Numbered from the stretch's first letter, positions 1 to 6,287 are shown. The stretch is DNA of 10,765 nucleotides from JANMZR01 sp040385875 (GCA_040385875.1 JAZKGO010000244.1:1-10765), one strand, 5' to 3'. The notes: a model not told the origin generated them from the sequence alone. Program-made: numbers and translations.

Positions 1-164
1 AAAAAAATTTGGGCTATTTATATGATGTATTTTACATTTGAATTTGAGTAAACATCTCGATGATTTCTGAAAGGAATCTAAATATGGTAATAAGTTAATC
101 CCTAACTAGCAATTAATGTAAGTGAAGACTTCTTTCAGAAAATATTAATTCGAAGAAAAGAAAA
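1..164. other. gene-free stretch with a long-range inverted repeat
   Basis: No reading frame of coding character is visible on either strand. The one structure I see is a perfect 10-bp inverted repeat, TTTCTGAAAG at 64-73 and CTTTCAGAAA at 132-141, with 58 bases between the arms. It could be chance in AT-rich DNA or the edge of the structured element that follows. Confidence 0.4.
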
Positions 165-259
165 GCGTGAGGGATAGAAACGGAAATCCTTTTGAGGCTT
201 TTCCGCCTCAAAAGATTGAGAGTGGATAGCACGACGCCTGGCGATAGACGGCGACACGC
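165..259 (+). ncRNA. structured RNA-like element, recurrent in Bacteroidota
   Basis: A compact GC-richer island in AT-rich DNA folds into nested stems. An outer stem pairs GCGTG (165-169) with CACGC (255-259). A short stem pairs GGAT (172-175) with ATCC (186-189). A perfect 9-bp hairpin pairs 190-198 with 205-213 around a 6-base loop. A 3' hairpin pairs CGCC (235-238) with GGCG (250-253). The opening GCGTGAGGGATAGAAACGG and closing GACACGCCC match, from memory, an element seen repeatedly between genes of Bacteroidota. It may belong to the Flavo-1 RNA family, but I cannot verify that name. The plus strand is chosen because the remembered consensus reads in this direction. No exact TAnnTTTG box was found just upstream. 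It could also be a DNA-level repeat rather than a transcribed RNA. Confidence 0.55.
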
Positions 260-260
260 C

Positions 261-314
261 CAATTGATATATATTTATTTATAAATTGAAACTCAATCGA
301 TATTATATATTTAT
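261..314. repeat. imperfect direct repeat, AT-rich
   Basis: The segment CAATTGATATATATTTAT (261-278) recurs at 294-314 with one substitution and a 3-base insertion. The function is unknown. In DNA this AT-rich it may be chance or replication slippage. Confidence 0.35.
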
Positions 315-407
315 CCAGATTTATACTTCTAAAGTTGGTCGATTTTGGGTGAACAAAAACATAGCCTCCAAAGCGGAATAATCTTACCTATATATAAAGC
401 ACTTATT

Positions 408-421
408 TAACTATATAGTTA
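408..421. promoter_or_regulatory. 14-bp perfect palindrome upstream of fusA promoter
   Basis: TAACTATATAGTTA is a perfect 14-bp palindrome about 38 bases upstream of the putative -33 element of the fusA promoter. The size and symmetry would fit a dimeric repressor or activator site. No regulator is encoded nearby, and AT-rich palindromes of this length can arise by chance. Confidence 0.3.
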
Positions 422-458
422 CTTGATGCAGCCTAGTCAAAATATATTAGTCATTTCT

Positions 459-488
459 TTTGAATTTGATTTAGAATGCGTAATTTTG
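459..488 (+). promoter_or_regulatory. Bacteroidetes-type promoter for fusA
   Basis: TTTG at 459-462 is followed, after an 18-base spacer, by TAATTTTG at 481-488, an exact match to the TAnnTTTG -7 box used by the Bacteroidota primary sigma factor. Transcription would start near 493, giving a leader of about 90 bases before the fusA start codon. Confidence 0.7.
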
Positions 489-491
489 CAC

Positions 492-534
492 CTCGATTTT
501 TAGGTATTGTACTTAATACAATCGAAAAATTGAG
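492..534 (+). promoter_or_regulatory. 5'-terminal stem-loop of the fusA leader
   Basis: Bases 492-501 pair with 525-534 (ten pairs, one G-U). After a small internal loop, ATTGTA (506-511) pairs with TACAAT (517-522) around the loop CTTAA. The hairpin begins at the predicted transcription start, so the fusA-rpsJ mRNA would carry a stem-loop at its extreme 5' end. Such structures commonly slow 5'-end decay. An operator role cannot be excluded. Confidence 0.5.
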
Positions 535-582
535 TGTAAAGTGCTGATTTTCAATCATTAAAATATACAAAAACTAATAGCA

Positions 583-2676
583 ATGTCTAGGGATTTAAGA
601 TTTACAAGAAACATTGGTATCGCTGCCCACATCGATGCAGGTAAAACTACCACCACTGAGCGTATTCTTTATTATGCTGGTGTGAGTCATAAAATTGGTG
701 AGGTACATGATGGTGCTGCAACAATGGACTGGATGGAGCAAGAGCAAGAAAGAGGTATTACCATCACTTCAGCGGCTACTACTGTAGACTGGATGTATCG
801 TGATCAGCAATATCATATCAATATTATAGATACTCCGGGTCACGTTGACTTTACGGTTGAGGTAAACCGTTCGTTACGTGTATTGGACGGTCTTGTATTT
901 TTGTTTTCGGCAGTTGATGGTGTAGAGCCACAGTCAGAAACTAACTGGAGATTAGCTAACAATTATAATGTAGCTCGTTTGGGTTTTGTAAATAAAATGG
1001 ACCGCTCTGGTGCTGATTTCTTAAACGTGGTAAAACAGGTAAAAGAAATGTTGGGTAGCAATGCAGTAGCGTTGCAGTTGCCAATTGGCTCGGAAGATAA
1101 ATTTGAAGGAGTAGTTGATTTGGTGAACTTCCGTGGAATTGTTTGGAATGAGGAAGATAAAGGGATGACTTTCCGTGAGGTGCCAATTCCTGCGGATATG
1201 ATGGAAGAAGCGACTGAGTACCGTGAAAAATTGTTGGAAGCTATTGCTGAATTTGATGATACTTTGATGGAAAAGTATTTTGAAGATCCTGATTCTATTA
1301 CTGAAAAAGAAATATTAGATGCTTTGCGTGCTGCTACAATTTCAATGAAAATTGTACCAATGCTTTGTGGATCATCATTCAAAAATAAAGGTGTTCAAAC
1401 AATGTTGGATTATGTGATGGCTATTTTGCCATCGCCTATGGACAAAGAAAGTATTAAAGGAACTCACCCTGATACTGGCGAAGAAATTGAGCGCCATCCA
1501 ACTGAATCTGATCCTTTTTCAGCTCTTGCTTTTAAAATAGCAACTGACCCTTACGTAGGTCGTTTATGTTTTATCAGAGCGTATTCAGGTGGTTTGGACG
1601 CTGGTTCATACATTTTGAATAACCGTACAGGAAATAAAGAGCGTATTTCTCGTATTTTCCAAATGCACGCCAACAAGCAAAACTCTATCCCTCGCCTTGG
1701 TGCCGGTGATATTGGTGCTGTGGTAGGTTTTAAGGATATAAAAACTGGAGATACCTTGACTGATGAGAAAAACCCAATTGTATTGGAATCAATGGTATTC
1801 CCTGAGCCGGTAATTGGTTATGCAATTGAGCCGAAGAAAGCTGCAGATCAAGATAATTTCTCAAAAGCAATTGGTAAATTAATCGAGGAAGATCCTACTT
1901 TGAAAGTAGAATCAAATGAAGAAACTGGCCAAACCATTATTAAAGGTATGGGTGAGCTTCACTTGGAAATCATTATTGACCGTATGCGTCGTGAATTTAA
2001 AGTGGAAGTAAACCAAGGTGCTCCGATGGTAGCTTATAAAGAATCGTTAACCAAATCAACTGAACACCGTGAGGTTTACAAAAAGCAATCGGGTGGTAAA
2101 GGTAAGTTTGCTGATATCGTATTTGAAATGGGACCTCGTGAAGATGGTAAAGAAGGTTTGGAATTTGTAAATGGGATTGTAGGTGGTGTGATTCCAAAAG
2201 AATTTATCCCATCAATCCAAAAAGGTTTTGATGCCGCCATGAAAACTGGAGCATTGGCTGGATACCCAATGGATTCAATGAAGGTGCGTTTATACCATGG
2301 CTCATTCCATGATGTCGATTCAGATGCATTATCATTTGAAATGGCCGCTCGTTTGGGTTATAAAGAAGCTGCCAAAGCTGCTGGTGCCAAAATAATGGAA
2401 CCTATTATGGCTGTTGAGGTTTTGACTCCTGAAGAATACACAGGACCCATTACTGGTGACTTGAACCGTCGTCGTGGTATGATGAAAGGGATGGATTCAA
2501 GAGCTGGCTCTCAAGTATTGAAAGCTGACGTGCCTCTTTCTGAATTGTTTGGTTATATCACGGACTTACGTACTATGAGTTCTGGTCGTGCTACTGCCAA
2601 CTTGACTTTTTCACATTACGAATTTGTACCTATGAATATGTCGGATGAAATTGTAAAAAAAGCAAAAGGATTATAG
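583..2676 (+). CDS. fusA: translation elongation factor G (EF-G)
   Basis: EF-G is the ribosomal translocase: it hydrolyses GTP to move tRNA and mRNA after peptide bond formation and, with RRF, helps recycle ribosomes. The 697-residue product is close to the usual family length. All G motifs are present: P-loop AHIDAGKT (15-22), switch I RGITI (57-61), DTPGH (83-87) and NKMD (137-140). The domain IV/V hallmarks GDLNRRRGMM and the region from LFGYITDLR to SHYEFVP are intact near the C-terminus. The start MSRDLRFTRNIGIAAHIDAG fits the family; the leader is A-rich with no Shine-Dalgarno, as is normal in Bacteroidota. It lies directly upstream of rpsJ, so it is taken as the canonical copy rather than an EF-G2 paralogue. 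rpsG, its normal upstream partner, is absent. Confidence 0.97.
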   Translation: MSRDLRFTRNIGIAAHIDAGKTTTTERILYYAGVSHKIGEVHDGAATMDWMEQEQERGITITSAATTVDWMYRDQQYHINIIDTPGHVDFTVEVNRSLRVLDGLVFLFSAVDGVEPQSETNWRLANNYNVARLGFVNKMDRSGADFLNVVKQVKEMLGSNAVALQLPIGSEDKFEGVVDLVNFRGIVWNEEDKGMTFREVPIPADMMEEATEYREKLLEAIAEFDDTLMEKYFEDPDSITEKEILDALRAATISMKIVPMLCGSSFKNKGVQTMLDYVMAILPSPMDKESIKGTHPDTGEEIERHPTESDPFSALAFKIATDPYVGRLCFIRAYSGGLDAGSYILNNRTGNKERISRIFQMHANKQNSIPRLGAGDIGAVVGFKDIKTGDTLTDEKNPIVLESMVFPEPVIGYAIEPKKAADQDNFSKAIGKLIEEDPTLKVESNEETGQTIIKGMGELHLEIIIDRMRREFKVEVNQGAPMVAYKESLTKSTEHREVYKKQSGGKGKFADIVFEMGPREDGKEGLEFVNGIVGGVIPKEFIPSIQKGFDAAMKTGALAGYPMDSMKVRLYHGSFHDVDSDALSFEMAARLGYKEAAKAAGAKIMEPIMAVEVLTPEEYTGPITGDLNRRRGMMKGMDSRAGSQVLKADVPLSELFGYITDLRTMSSGRATANLTFSHYEFVPMNMSDEIVKKAKGL

Positions 2677-2881
2677 ATAATAGATTTGAGATGTTAGATG
2701 TTAGGTCAGCCCTAATTCTAACATCTGATTTTAAAATAATTGATGATTATTTGAGTTTTTGTTTAATGCAAATTTTCTAACGTCGAACAACTATCATCTA
2801 ACATCGATATTCAAGCTCTTCAGAAGCGTATGGTACTTTCTGAATGGGCAATTTTTCAACTAAACAAACCGTACCAAGATT
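2677..2881. repeat. fusA-rpsJ spacer with GATGTTAG inverted repeats
   Basis: The spacer is unusually long (205 bp) for this gene pair. It contains AGATGTTAG (2696-2704) facing CTAACATCT (2718-2726), a 9-bp perfect hairpin with a 13-base loop. It also contains GATGTTAGATG (2690-2700) facing CATCTAACATC (2795-2805), an 11-bp perfect match that would be a mutually exclusive pairing. The first hairpin lacks a proper U-tract, so it is not a clear terminator. Nearer rpsJ, TTCAGAAG (2819-2826) can pair with TTTCTGAA (2837-2844). No strong TAnnTTTG box is seen, so rpsJ is probably read through from fusA, possibly with modulation in the leader. Confidence 0.5.
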
Positions 2882-3187
2882 ATGAATCAGAAAATTCGTA
2901 TTAAGTTAAAGTCGTTTGACCATGTATTGGTTGACAAATCGGCTGAAAAAATTGTCAAGGCTGTAAAAGCTACTGGTGCTGTTGTATCGGGTCCGATACC
3001 TTTGCCTACTAAAATTGAGAAGTATACTGTACTACGCTCGCCTCACGTAAACAAAAAAGCTCGTGAGCAATTTCAATTATGTACTTACAAGCGTTTGATT
3101 GACATATTTTCGTCGTCAGCTAAAACCGTAGATGCATTGATGAAATTAGAATTGCCAAGTGGAGTGGATGTGGAAATCAAAGTTTAG
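2882..3187 (+). CDS. rpsJ: 30S ribosomal protein S10
   Basis: S10 is a small-subunit head protein and, as NusE, a partner of NusB/NusG in transcription antitermination. The 101-residue product matches the family length (about 101-103) and carries the conserved core: RIKLKSFDH near the N-terminus, GAVVSGPIPLPTK in the middle, and RSPHVNKKAREQFQ followed by YKRLIDIF. The start gives MNQKIRIKLKSFDH, typical for the family. In most bacteria rpsJ opens the S10 operon and is followed by rplC. Here it is followed at once by a terminator and the convergent prfA, so the operon is split. It is probably co-expressed with fusA. Confidence 0.97.
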   Translation: MNQKIRIKLKSFDHVLVDKSAEKIVKAVKATGAVVSGPIPLPTKIEKYTVLRSPHVNKKAREQFQLCTYKRLIDIFSSSAKTVDALMKLELPSGVDVEIKV

Positions 3188-3191
3188 GTTC

Positions 3192-3237
3192 GACTTCGCT
3201 TACCTACCGAAATGGTTGAGGGCTTCGCTCACCTACC
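3192..3237. repeat. imperfect direct repeat of a TTCGCT(T/C)ACCTACC unit
   Basis: GACTTCGCTTACCTACC (3192-3208) recurs as GGCTTCGCTCACCTACC (3221-3237), 15 of 17 bases identical with a 29-base period. The second copy can form a small hairpin (GGTTGAG at 3214-3220 with CTCACC at 3228-3233, one bulge). The core resembles TTCGACTTCGCTCA-type intergenic repeats I recall from many Bacteroidota. It is probably a degenerate remnant of such a repeat. Confidence 0.45.
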
Positions 3238-3242
3238 TCATT

Positions 3243-3276
3243 AAAAAAACCTCAGTCGAAAGATTGAGGTTTTTTT
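3243..3276. terminator. bidirectional terminator between rpsJ and prfA
   Basis: CCTCAGTC (3250-3257) pairs with GATTGAGG (3262-3269) around a GAAA tetraloop. The stem is flanked by seven A on the left and seven T on the right, so it has a U-tract whichever strand is transcribed. It serves the convergent rpsJ (plus) and prfA (minus). Confidence 0.92.
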
Positions 3277-3287
3277 GTTGTTTGCTG

Positions 3288-4171
3288 TCATACTGTACCT
3301 TCGGTGAGCCGTTCAGCATTTTCGGCAATCCTCAAAGCTTCAATGAAATCACCTACTTCCCCATCCATTACAGAAGGCAAATTATAAACTGTCATATTGA
3401 TACGGTGGTCTGTCACTCGGCTTTGGGGGTAATTATAAGTGCGAATCTTATCGGATCTATCACCCCTACCAATTTGGCTTTTGCGATCTCCAGAAATGGC
3501 ATCGGCTTGTTTGGCCGCCTCAATGTCGTAAAGTCTTGATCGAAGTACTGTCATGGCTTTNNNNNNNNNNNNNNNNNNNNNNNNNNNNNNNNNNNNNNNN
3601 NNNNNNNNNNNNNNNNNNNNNNNNNNNNNNNNNNNNNNNNNNNNNNNNNNNNNNNNNNNNAAACATCCTCGCCCTGAACAGAAGCAATTATTTCTTTATA
3701 ACCTCCTGTACTGCCTTCTGTATAATCCATGATTTGGAAAGTCCAACCCATATTTTGTGAATACCTTTGGTACATTCTAAAGAGATCGCCAGCAAAAATG
3801 GAGGCTTCATCACCACCGGTCCCAGCACGGATTTCCAGAATACTATTTTTAGAATCATTTGGGTCACGGGGAATAAGCATTTCTTTCAAAATGGACTCCA
3901 TTTCCTCTTTTTTAGGAGTCAACTCATCTAATTCCATTTTAGCCATTTCCCGAAATTCTTCGTCTTTTTCGGTAGACAAAACTGACTTAGCCGATTCGAT
4001 ATTGGAGAGTACATTTTCGTATGCCGAAAACTGCACCATTATTTTATCCAAATCTTTGTATTCTTTACTGAGCGTTTTGTATTTCTTAAGGTCAGAAACT
4101 ACTTCAGGTTGTGTGATTTGCTGCGCTACTTCATTGTATCTTTCTCTGATACCTTCTAATTTGTCAATCAT
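3288..4171 (-). CDS. prfA: peptide chain release factor 1 (RF1), interrupted by an assembly gap
   Basis: RF1 recognises UAA and UAG stop codons and triggers peptide release. The N-terminal part (about 170 residues, starting MIDKLEGIRERYNEVAQQI) includes the family signature TGGDEASIFAGDLFRMY and GGYKEIIASVQGEDV. The C-terminal part (91 codons with the stop) begins KAMTVLRSRLYDIE and contains GDRSDKIRTYNYPQSRVTDHRIN, which is diagnostic of RF1 rather than RF2. The N run removes the region holding the PxT codon-recognition tripeptide and the catalytic GGQ loop. The two visible parts are out of frame across exactly 100 N. However, 511 nt before and 273 nt after the gap require a missing length of 2 modulo 3, and about 290 nt restores a normal protein near 357 residues. 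I therefore read it as intact, not frameshifted. Confidence 0.95.
3561..3660. other. assembly gap of 100 N inside prfA
   Basis: Exactly 100 consecutive N is the usual placeholder for a scaffold gap of unknown length. Comparison with RF1 family length suggests that about 290 bases are really missing. All coordinates to the right of the gap are therefore provisional with respect to the true chromosome. Confidence 0.95.
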
Positions 4172-4350
4172 TATTTATGAGAAAATTCCTGGCCTTGGAT
4201 AAGACCGAAAATCGATTTAAAACAATTATTTTATTGAAAAAGGAAAGGGGCTGTTTTATCTAAAAACCCATATAAAATTTGGTGATTTGGGGTATTTAAT
4301 CTACTAAATATGTCATTCAGTCCCAAAACACCACTTTCATCTTAAAATTC

Positions 4351-4384
4351 GATTAAAATCAAAACACAGTATTTTGATTTAATC
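4351..4384 (-). promoter_or_regulatory. stem-loop in the prfA leader
   Basis: GATTAAAATCAAAA (4351-4364) pairs with TTTTGATTTAATC (4372-4384), leaving one bulged A and a 7-base loop: a 13-bp stem. It lies immediately downstream, on the minus strand, of the putative prfA -7 box, so it would sit at the 5' end of the prfA mRNA. It could equally be a DNA operator palindrome. Confidence 0.4.
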
Positions 4385-4395
4385 CGATTTTAATG

Positions 4396-4403
4396 CAAAG
4401 TTA
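4396..4403 (-). promoter_or_regulatory. putative -7 box for prfA
   Basis: On the minus strand this reads TAACTTTG, an exact TAnnTTTG match, giving a start near 4390 and a leader of about 220 bases. The nearest TTTG -33 element (4430-4433 on the complement) is 26 bases away, longer than usual, so the assignment is tentative. Confidence 0.4.
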
Positions 4404-4556
4404 AGCATTTGAGCGTTAATTCGATACATCAAAGCGACGGCAATTGCTAACTATAATAAAGTATTTTAAAAAAAGGATTTCCTCAAAAATTTGACAATTT
4501 TATTTAAGGTTCAATTGGTTAAAGCTTATTAAAAATTTATAAAATTAAAAACCCAT

Positions 4557-4564
4557 GGAGGGGG
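4557..4564 (+). promoter_or_regulatory. strong Shine-Dalgarno, atypical for Bacteroidota
   Basis: GGAGGGGG lies 7 bases before the ATG at 4572. Other genes here have A-rich leaders without a Shine-Dalgarno. This site supports the chosen start and suggests unusually strong or specially controlled initiation. Confidence 0.55.
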
Positions 4565-4571
4565 TAGTAAA

Positions 4572-5153
4572 ATGAAAACTAACCTAAAAAAAATCACCAC
4601 TGTAATCGCATTAATGTGCGTATTAAACGTAACATATGCACAAAAAAATGATCGTAGGGACCGTGACGAAAGGAATTCTCGTGACGAAAATTATGATAAT
4701 AATAGAAATGACCGGGACGACAGAAGAGATTGGAATGACTATGACCGAGATGACAATGACCGAATAGGGGATTATGAAAGAGGGCGAAATAGTTTCCGCA
4801 GAAATCCTTATGACTATCGTAATTTGCCACGTGATTGGGACCGAAATCGTTCGTCTCGATTCGATTGGTATAGCTTCGACTGGGACAATAGATATGACCC
4901 TCGATACAGCAATCGCAACTATTTTGATCTATACTATCCTTGGGATCCGAACAATCCTTATGATATTCGCAACCGCAGGGATTATTATGGTAGCAACCAA
5001 TATTGGAATGGAGGAAGGCCCAATAGAATTGTAATTGTGCCTCCCATTATTCGATTTGGACACCCTGCATGGGCTTATAGAAACAGAGGGAATCATTATG
5101 GCCATGGGAATGGCAGAGGACATGGGAACGGTAGAGGGCATGGGCGCCGATAA
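4572..5153 (+). CDS. secreted Arg/Asp/Asn/Tyr-rich protein of unknown function
   Basis: I do not recognise a family. The 193-residue product starts with a classical signal peptide: a lysine-rich start, a hydrophobic core (about 8-20) and a TYA-Q cleavage site after residue 23. The mature part is low-complexity: by my count Arg, Asp, Asn and Tyr make up about 103 of 170 residues (35 R, 26 D, 25 N, 17 Y), with seven Trp and no Cys. Residues 25-65 are alternating D/R/N. The middle (about 70-145) is rich in aromatics with repeated DW, YD and NR pairs. A short hydrophobic patch IVIVPPII (about 153-160) precedes a tail of HGNGRG repeats. This suggests a disordered or adhesive envelope protein. It has a strong Shine-Dalgarno and its own terminator, so it is probably monocistronic. 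The signal peptide and the terminator directly after the stop support it being real. Confidence 0.85.
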   Translation: MKTNLKKITTVIALMCVLNVTYAQKNDRRDRDERNSRDENYDNNRNDRDDRRDWNDYDRDDNDRIGDYERGRNSFRRNPYDYRNLPRDWDRNRSSRFDWYSFDWDNRYDPRYSNRNYFDLYYPWDPNNPYDIRNRRDYYGSNQYWNGGRPNRIVIVPPIIRFGHPAWAYRNRGNHYGHGNGRGHGNGRGHGRR

Positions 5154-5172
5154 GACTAATTAATTGAAAAGG

Positions 5173-5207
5173 AAGGGTTCGTTTACTTTGTAGACGAACC
5201 CTTTTTT
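5173..5207 (+). terminator. terminator of the Arg/Asp-rich protein gene
   Basis: AAGGGTTCGT (5173-5182) pairs perfectly with ACGAACCCTT (5194-5203), with further pairing inside towards a small loop, followed by a run of T to 5207. It begins 20 bases after the stop codon. Confidence 0.9.
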
Positions 5208-5265
5208 ATATATTTTAATCATTTAAGCTTTTAATTTTTTAATTTTACAATAAAAACAAACCCAA

Positions 5266-5760
5266 ATGAATTATACTATTATCACCATTATAAGTATTGT
5301 ATTGATTAGTTGTAACATTAAAAGGATTGATACCAGCCAAATGGCTGATCAAATGAAAAATGCAGAAATAAAAAGAATTACTCCCACCCAAATAAGCAGT
5401 TTTGCAAATGATTGGGGAATAGAAATTACCGAATATTTAAATGAAAAGCCAAGCAACTTGCAAAATATTGATTCGTTGAGCAAACTATACCATGCCTCCA
5501 TAAAAAAAGTAGATATTGCTAACCTAAACCTTGATACTTTGGATAAAAAGGAGGCTGAACTGATGCAGGCTTATCAATATAGTTTACAAAATAATCAGGC
5601 CATTGGCACAAACTTACAGAAATTACAAGGAGGTGAAATACAATTATTTACGGCATCAATTCCCAATGTGAAAAACCAAATTTGGCGAGTTGAATTTACC
5701 AAAAAAGAAATAATCAGAAGGGTAAATGTGAAGGAAATTAAAAAAATAACTGTACAATAA
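5266..5760 (+). CDS. uncharacterised lipoprotein, possible divergent Tll0287-like (DUF3365) protein
   Basis: The 164-residue product begins with a lipoprotein signal: a hydrophobic stretch at 4-15 and the lipobox LISC with Cys16, the only cysteine in the protein. It should be acylated and membrane-anchored facing the periplasm or surface. Residues 70-105 (DSLSKLYHASIKKVDIAN, then LDKKEAELMQAYQY) loosely resemble the pattern of DUF3365/Tll0287-like domains (short Leu-x-Lys-x-Tyr helix, then a Glu-rich helix leading to a y.PI-type strand). That family often binds c-type heme, but no CxxCH is present, so any relationship would be to a non-heme form. This is inference from memory. It is followed 38 bp later by gldH and probably forms a two-gene lipoprotein unit with it. 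ricT, a frequent upstream neighbour of gldH, is not here. Confidence 0.85.
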   Translation: MNYTIITIISIVLISCNIKRIDTSQMADQMKNAEIKRITPTQISSFANDWGIEITEYLNEKPSNLQNIDSLSKLYHASIKKVDIANLNLDTLDKKEAELMQAYQYSLQNNQAIGTNLQKLQGGEIQLFTASIPNVKNQIWRVEFTKKEIIRRVNVKEIKKITVQ

Positions 5761-5798
5761 AGCCCTATCCAATTATAAACACTCTATTTTGTCCAATA

Positions 5799-6287
5799 AT
5801 GAAATATTTAAAAAAATATAATTACCACCCATTTCTGTTAATGTTGTTCATTACGATTTTAGCTAGCTGTGATAAAAAAACCATTTATAACCAAAACAAA
5901 GATTTTGAAAACGGGAAATGGAAAATGGAAGATGAATGCAAATTTGAATTTACCATTGATGATACAACCCAAACCTACAAACTCTACTATAATGTTCGCA
6001 ATAATCTCTCCTATCCCTATTACAACTTATATGTAACCAGATACTTGTATGATGAAAAGGGGGTGAAATTAGAAGAGAAATTAGAGGAACTAATGCTGGC
6101 CGATGAAAAGACTGGCAAACCCTCTGGGACAGGTTTAGGTGATATTTTTGACCATAAGATACTAATCAATAAAGCATTGAAATTTTCGAAAAAAGGGAAG
6201 TATACGCTGAAAATTAAGCAATTTATGAGGCAGAATCCACTTCCAGATGTACTCAGTTTTGGAATAGCAATTGAAAAAAGTATTTGA
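5799..6287 (+). CDS. gldH: gliding motility lipoprotein GldH
   Basis: GldH is a lipoprotein required, with GldB, GldD, GldJ and others, for gliding and type IX secretion in Flavobacterium johnsoniae. The 162-residue product has a lipobox ILASC with Cys24 as lipidation site. It shows the family pattern: a FTIDDT strand (about 51-56) followed by YKLYYNVRNNLSYPYYNLYV, then GTGLGDIFD (110-118) and, near the end, GKYTLKIKQFMRQNPLPDV, matching the GldH consensus of GxY..I.Q.MR..PL. The family assignment rests on these remembered motifs. The ATG start places the signal peptide correctly. It is probably co-transcribed with the lipoprotein gene upstream; no clear terminator follows before the next gene. 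Confidence 0.85.
   Translation: MKYLKKYNYHPFLLMLFITILASCDKKTIYNQNKDFENGKWKMEDECKFEFTIDDTTQTYKLYYNVRNNLSYPYYNLYVTRYLYDEKGVKLEEKLEELMLADEKTGKPSGTGLGDIFDHKILINKALKFSKKGKYTLKIKQFMRQNPLPDVLSFGIAIEKSI

Larger units (their letters stand above)
4172..4571. other. 400-bp divergent intergenic region
   Basis: AT-rich spacer between prfA (minus) and the secreted-protein gene (plus). It holds the putative prfA promoter and leader hairpin, listed separately, and a strong ribosome-binding site at its right edge. An E. coli-like TTGACA occurs at 4491-4496, but no matching -10 or TAnnTTTG box follows, so no plus-strand promoter is called. No small gene is evident. Confidence 0.5.

Noticed and set aside
963..1382. 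Minus-strand open frame of 139 codons inside fusA
   Set aside because: It lies fully antisense to a highly conserved gene and its translation is Ser/Ile/Asn-rich with no recognisable domain; it is a shadow frame.
3159..3539. Plus-strand open frame overlapping the rpsJ end and prfA C-terminus
   Set aside because: It runs through the rpsJ-prfA terminator and antisense to the conserved RF1 C-terminus; no coding signal of its own.
3288..4171. prfA as a frameshifted pseudogene or two separate genes
   Set aside because: The frame difference depends only on the arbitrary 100-N gap length; both halves are well conserved and a gap of about 290 nt restores one frame. The ATG after the gap is an internal Met (KAMTVLRSR), not a start.
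4491..4496. TTGACA as an E. coli-like -35 element
   Set aside because: No suitable -10 or TAnnTTTG box follows at the right spacing, and the Bacteroidota primary sigma factor does not use this consensus.
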